This document shows positions 60,883-64,000 of a stretch of 64,000 bases of DNA, piece after piece. The notes beneath the pieces are model-generated. The model was not told the origin of the DNA. It worked only from the letters and a program-made list of their open reading frames with translations, and did not search any database. Source of the DNA: Pilatotrama ljubarskyi (Eukaryota > Basidiomycota > Agaricomycetes > Polyporales > Polyporaceae); assembly GCA_022385805.1 (NCBI GenBank), contig MU277670.1:33875-97874 (forward strand), written 5' to 3'. Made by a program: the position numbers and the translations under genes. How positions within the stretch are numbered: position 1 is the stretch's first letter; every line of letters starts with the position of its first letter.

Positions 60883-63342
60883 ATGCCAGTTCCCGTCCCC
60901 GTCTACCCCAAGCAGCCCTCCCACCCCGTAATCAAGATCAATCATCTCGTTCGACCTGATAGCGAATCTTCCGCCTTCCAGCATCTGACCCACTCCTTGC
61001 CTCTCCCGCCTCAGGGGCCTCCCCCGTCTTTGGCGTCGAGGGAGGAGTGGATCAGCTCTCTTCCTTCCTGGAGGAGGAACAAGCCTCGTCGCATCTGGGA
61101 AGACGAATTGGTCCGCCGCCAGGTTTCCGCCACGCAGGGTTTTGACGAAGGGTTGGCCGTTGCGGACAACGCTGCGGTCATTAAAGGTGCGCCCGCGCAA
61201 GCGAGCATCCCGCCCGTCCGTGCAGCCCCGCAACCTGCGGATCCTGAACACGAGATGTACTTCGAGCCTGAAGAAGAAGTGGATAACGAAATGCGCGGGT
61301 ATGCTGCCACGGGAAGAGCGTGGCAGACCGAAGAAGATGCGTATCCCGAGGATTACTCCCCCATCGACAGCATGGCGTCCGACCGTCAGTCTGCCGAGAG
61401 CTCTTCAGACGTCGTGATGGACTATGCCGCCCACGGCTCAGCATCCCGCCGCTCTTACTCGCCGGTTCCCGGCGGCGGCTACGAAAGAGGCGCATTCAGC
61501 CCTGTACAGGAGGACCTCTCCCCGGACGTCTTCGAACAGCTCTCCCCTGATGCCGCTGACGATGCGGAGCCCGGGTCCAGTCCTATTGGTCCTGCGACGC
61601 CTTTCGCCGAGTATGTCGACAACGCTTTTGCTCAGGCTCAGGGCCCGCTAGACTCGAGCCGGAACACCGTGCCGATTCAGCCCGCTTCGTATGCAAACCA
61701 TGACGGTTACCATGCGGCGTGCTACCAGTGCCACACGTACCAAGCCGAGCAACAGCCTGTACAGGAGGCTCCCGCTGTCGAAGCAGTCGTCGCTCCCATG
61801 GCCACTGCCGCATATAAGAAGTTGGCGGCCCCTCTTTCGGAGTGGATCGCTGACTATGTCTGGAAGGTCTGTACGACGGGTATGGGTCTGCCCTCGGAGT
61901 ACGCGCAACCGATGTATGTCGATCCCTACCTCTGGACAGTTACGCAGCTGACGACATCGCTCAACAGGGCCTTTGCTAAGAGTTACCCGAATCATCCTCC
62001 CAGTCACCTGGCAAGCTCCATCCACTCCATGTTGCTTTCGACGCTTCTCCAACCTTCGGCGATCTTCCTTGCGTTATGGTATATCGTCCGCCTTCCGGTG
62101 TTTTTCGGGCCAGTTGGCCTCATGCCGGAGCACGAGAAGGAGATCAGGTTCCGGGCCGAGCTCTTGGGAGATGCCCATATGGGAACGGATAGAGAGATGA
62201 TCGAGGCCTACGCCCCGTTTCGCCTCGTCTTGCTCGGTTGCATGCTGGCCAACAAGTGGCTGGACGACCATACCTTCTCGAACAAGACTTGGTACGTTGT
62301 GGCTACACTTTGGCAGTATACCTGGTCTGATCGTATTCTCAGGCACACGATCTCGAATGTCCCGGTTCGTTCCTTGAATAGGCTGGAGTCGCTCGCTCTC
62401 GACATCTTCCAGTATGACCTCTCCATCACTCCGCAGCAGTGGTCTGGCTGGTTGTCCGAGCTCCTGCGCTACCACGCGTCTCTTTCATCTCCCATGTTCC
62501 CGCAGCCGATCTCCCGTCCATCCGCTAGCCCGCACGTCATTGTACGGCAAGCGATCGAGCTGTTGGCCAACATCAGAGAGACCGGGTGCGCGTGCGACGC
62601 TCAGCCATGCCTCAGTCCCCCGTGCCCTGTTTTCGTCAACCTCGATGAGCCTAGGAAGGACAAGGTTGACGCGCGCGATGTGTACACGGACGACGTGATG
62701 GAGATCGATCTGGACGAGGATGGGCCGCTCAGGGAGGAATACCTTCCCAGACGTCGTCTCAACTCGAAGCCGTTGTACTCGGCCGATAGTACCCGGAATG
62801 ACCATACGCTCCCTCCGCCGTCGAAGTGGAGTCCGTCCGCGGATGAGCCGATCATACGCGACCCTGCCCGTGGTCACGGCCAGTATGTTGCACCTCAACC
62901 AATGTCGCAGTTGCCGATGGCCCCGCCTCCCCCTTCGGCGCTTTTCCACCCTTCGTTGGATGTCCACCGCTCCTCGTGGGGCATGGGTAGCTACGTAGTG
63001 CGGCAGGAACCCATCGCTCGGCCGCACATCTTCGCGCCGCCACCGCCGGTATTCCATGCGCCTGTTGGAGGCTTTGAGTATGGCTATGCCGTGCCAGCAC
63101 AGCATGGTCACTCAAGGTCGCTCTCTCTGTCTTACGGTCAAGTCGTAGGAGAGCAGGTTCCTGGACGCGTTCGCTCCTATTCCCAGACTCGATATGATAA
63201 CGGGTATAGCGACGTCGCTGAGGCTCGATACCTTCCTCTGCCGCCGGTGGCCTCGCAGTGGGCGACGTACGATCGCATTGGTTTCCCGACGTCGTACGAC
63301 CGTCCCTTCGGCCTCCACAACCGACCCTCGCTCAAGGCTTGA
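60883..63342 (+). CDS. Cyclin-fold protein (PHO80/PCL-type) with long disordered flanks
   Basis: Two exons: 60883-62291 and 62343-63342, giving 802 residues. The 51-bp intron is a multiple of three without a stop. Residues 1 to about 320 are disordered and acidic. The cyclin box lies at about 320-520: LAAPLSEWIADYVWKVCTTG, LWYIVRLPVF, PFRLVLLGCMLANKWLDDHT, FSNKTWHTISNVPVRSLNRL and LALDIFQYDLSITPQQWSGW. The spacing and motif order fit Pho80/Pcl-like cyclins that partner Pho85-type kinases; the partner here is inferred. The C-terminal third is Pro-rich. An upstream in-frame ATG (60838) exists but the start at 60883 agrees with the conserved opening. Confidence 0.85.
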   Translation: MPVPVPVYPKQPSHPVIKINHLVRPDSESSAFQHLTHSLPLPPQGPPPSLASREEWISSLPSWRRNKPRRIWEDELVRRQVSATQGFDEGLAVADNAAVIKGAPAQASIPPVRAAPQPADPEHEMYFEPEEEVDNEMRGYAATGRAWQTEEDAYPEDYSPIDSMASDRQSAESSSDVVMDYAAHGSASRRSYSPVPGGGYERGAFSPVQEDLSPDVFEQLSPDAADDAEPGSSPIGPATPFAEYVDNAFAQAQGPLDSSRNTVPIQPASYANHDGYHAACYQCHTYQAEQQPVQEAPAVEAVVAPMATAAYKKLAAPLSEWIADYVWKVCTTGMGLPSEYAQPMYVDPYLWTVTQLTTSLNRAFAKSYPNHPPSHLASSIHSMLLSTLLQPSAIFLALWYIVRLPVFFGPVGLMPEHEKEIRFRAELLGDAHMGTDREMIEAYAPFRLVLLGCMLANKWLDDHTFSNKTWYVVATLWQYTWSDRILRHTISNVPVRSLNRLESLALDIFQYDLSITPQQWSGWLSELLRYHASLSSPMFPQPISRPSASPHVIVRQAIELLANIRETGCACDAQPCLSPPCPVFVNLDEPRKDKVDARDVYTDDVMEIDLDEDGPLREEYLPRRRLNSKPLYSADSTRNDHTLPPPSKWSPSADEPIIRDPARGHGQYVAPQPMSQLPMAPPPPSALFHPSLDVHRSSWGMGSYVVRQEPIARPHIFAPPPPVFHAPVGGFEYGYAVPAQHGHSRSLSLSYGQVVGEQVPGRVRSYSQTRYDNGYSDVAEARYLPLPPVASQWATYDRIGFPTSYDRPFGLHNRPSLKA

Positions 63343-64000
63343 GGTCGAATACCATGGGTCCTAGAGAATCGCAACGGCGATATAGACAGTCGCACCGGCT
63401 CCCCGCATTCGGTATACGCAACCCTCATTATAATAATCCCCCGTCGGCCCTGGCGTACCATCCCCCACTTGAGCGGTTCTGCGCAAGCGCAGGCTCGCTC
63501 ATACGCCACTCTCTAATGCGCGCCAGTCCTCGCATGCCCCGGTCACGGCCTTCTCGCTATGTCTCCCTCAGTCTCCCTCATCATCACATTGTTTCTCTAT
63601 CTGGGCTTCCTGGCATCCACGACATATCCATCCTGTCTACGAGGATCGCCCTACTCCACTTCTCACGCTGGCCATCATCATCGACGCATCTCGTATATAT
63701 TTTCACCGCTATCGGCAATGATCCGGGACAGTGGACGCTACGCGCCTCTGCCTGTCTCGCGTCGGGGAGCCCTGTGCTGTCAATGACCCAAGGCGCCGTA
63801 TATCAGCATTCCCGCACGTGGACGGTTCTGCTTGCTCGCTGTTCGATATGGCCGCTTCCCCCTTCCCGGTCTCGTCGTGTACAGAATCCCCTACCGGTAC
63901 ATTCACGTTCCGCACACTAATGCCTCGACTTCTCACGTCCGCTTCCCATCCTCCCTCACCTTTTCTGGCCTTTTCACGTCACGTCTGTTCTGTTGTTGCT
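63343..64000. other. Downstream region of the cyclin-fold gene
   Basis: CT-rich sequence with short open frames only. It probably holds the 3' UTR of the cyclin-fold gene and the start of the next intergenic region. No gene is supported. Confidence 0.5.

Overview
This window reads as nuclear DNA from a wood-decaying basidiomycete (Agaricomycetes; a white-rot polypore-like fungus is the best guess). The reasons are about 56% or higher GC, short (mostly 50-70 bp) GT-AG introns in nearly every gene, a class II manganese peroxidase, and proteins typical of this group. I rebuilt splice junctions by hand from reading-frame continuity and family motifs; most models close to a whole number of codons.
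Layout: 1-3300 is repetitive. It holds a decayed retrotransposon gag on the minus strand, flanked by two outward-facing, near-identical copies of a TG-starting repeat, followed by GCGAA-rich repeats. From about 4400 to the end the window is gene-dense, with 21 protein genes. In order these are: NTF2-like/flavin monooxygenase (+), a lineage-type hypothetical protein (-), proteasome Rpn11 (+), mitoribosomal S18 (-), Rim15 kinase (+), a UIM/PPxY protein (+), an Old Yellow Enzyme (-), RNase P/MRP p30 (+), manganese peroxidase (-), a sucrase/ferredoxin-like protein (+), Sch9 kinase (-), a small membrane protein (-), a forkhead factor (+), Mediator Med18 (+), Bcd1 (-), Dre2 (-), a cytochrome b5 reductase-like protein (-), a C2H2 factor (+), a Dif1/Spd1-like ribonucleotide reductase inhibitor (-), Niemann-Pick C1 (+), an RNPS1-like SR protein (-), Dph1 (+), Far11/STRIP (-) and a cyclin-fold protein (+).
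Functional themes: Sch9 and Rim15, kinases of the TORC1 nutrient pathway, lie about 13 kb apart. Dre2, a b5-reductase-like flavoprotein and Dph1 all touch cytosolic Fe-S or diphthamide chemistry and fall within 14 kb. The remaining genes are largely housekeeping. The peroxidase (secreted, Mn-oxidising) and the two flavoenzymes give the lignocellulose/xenobiotic flavour.
Most novel-looking items: the inverted LTR-like arms around the gag remnant; a roughly 44-bp periodic repeat array carrying the palindrome GTCCGGAC upstream of the UIM/PPxY gene; that gene itself as a possible Rsp5 partner; two GC-AG introns; and the Dif1/Spd1-like gene sharing a promoter with NPC1. I recognised no tRNA, rRNA, CRISPR or bacterial-type feature.
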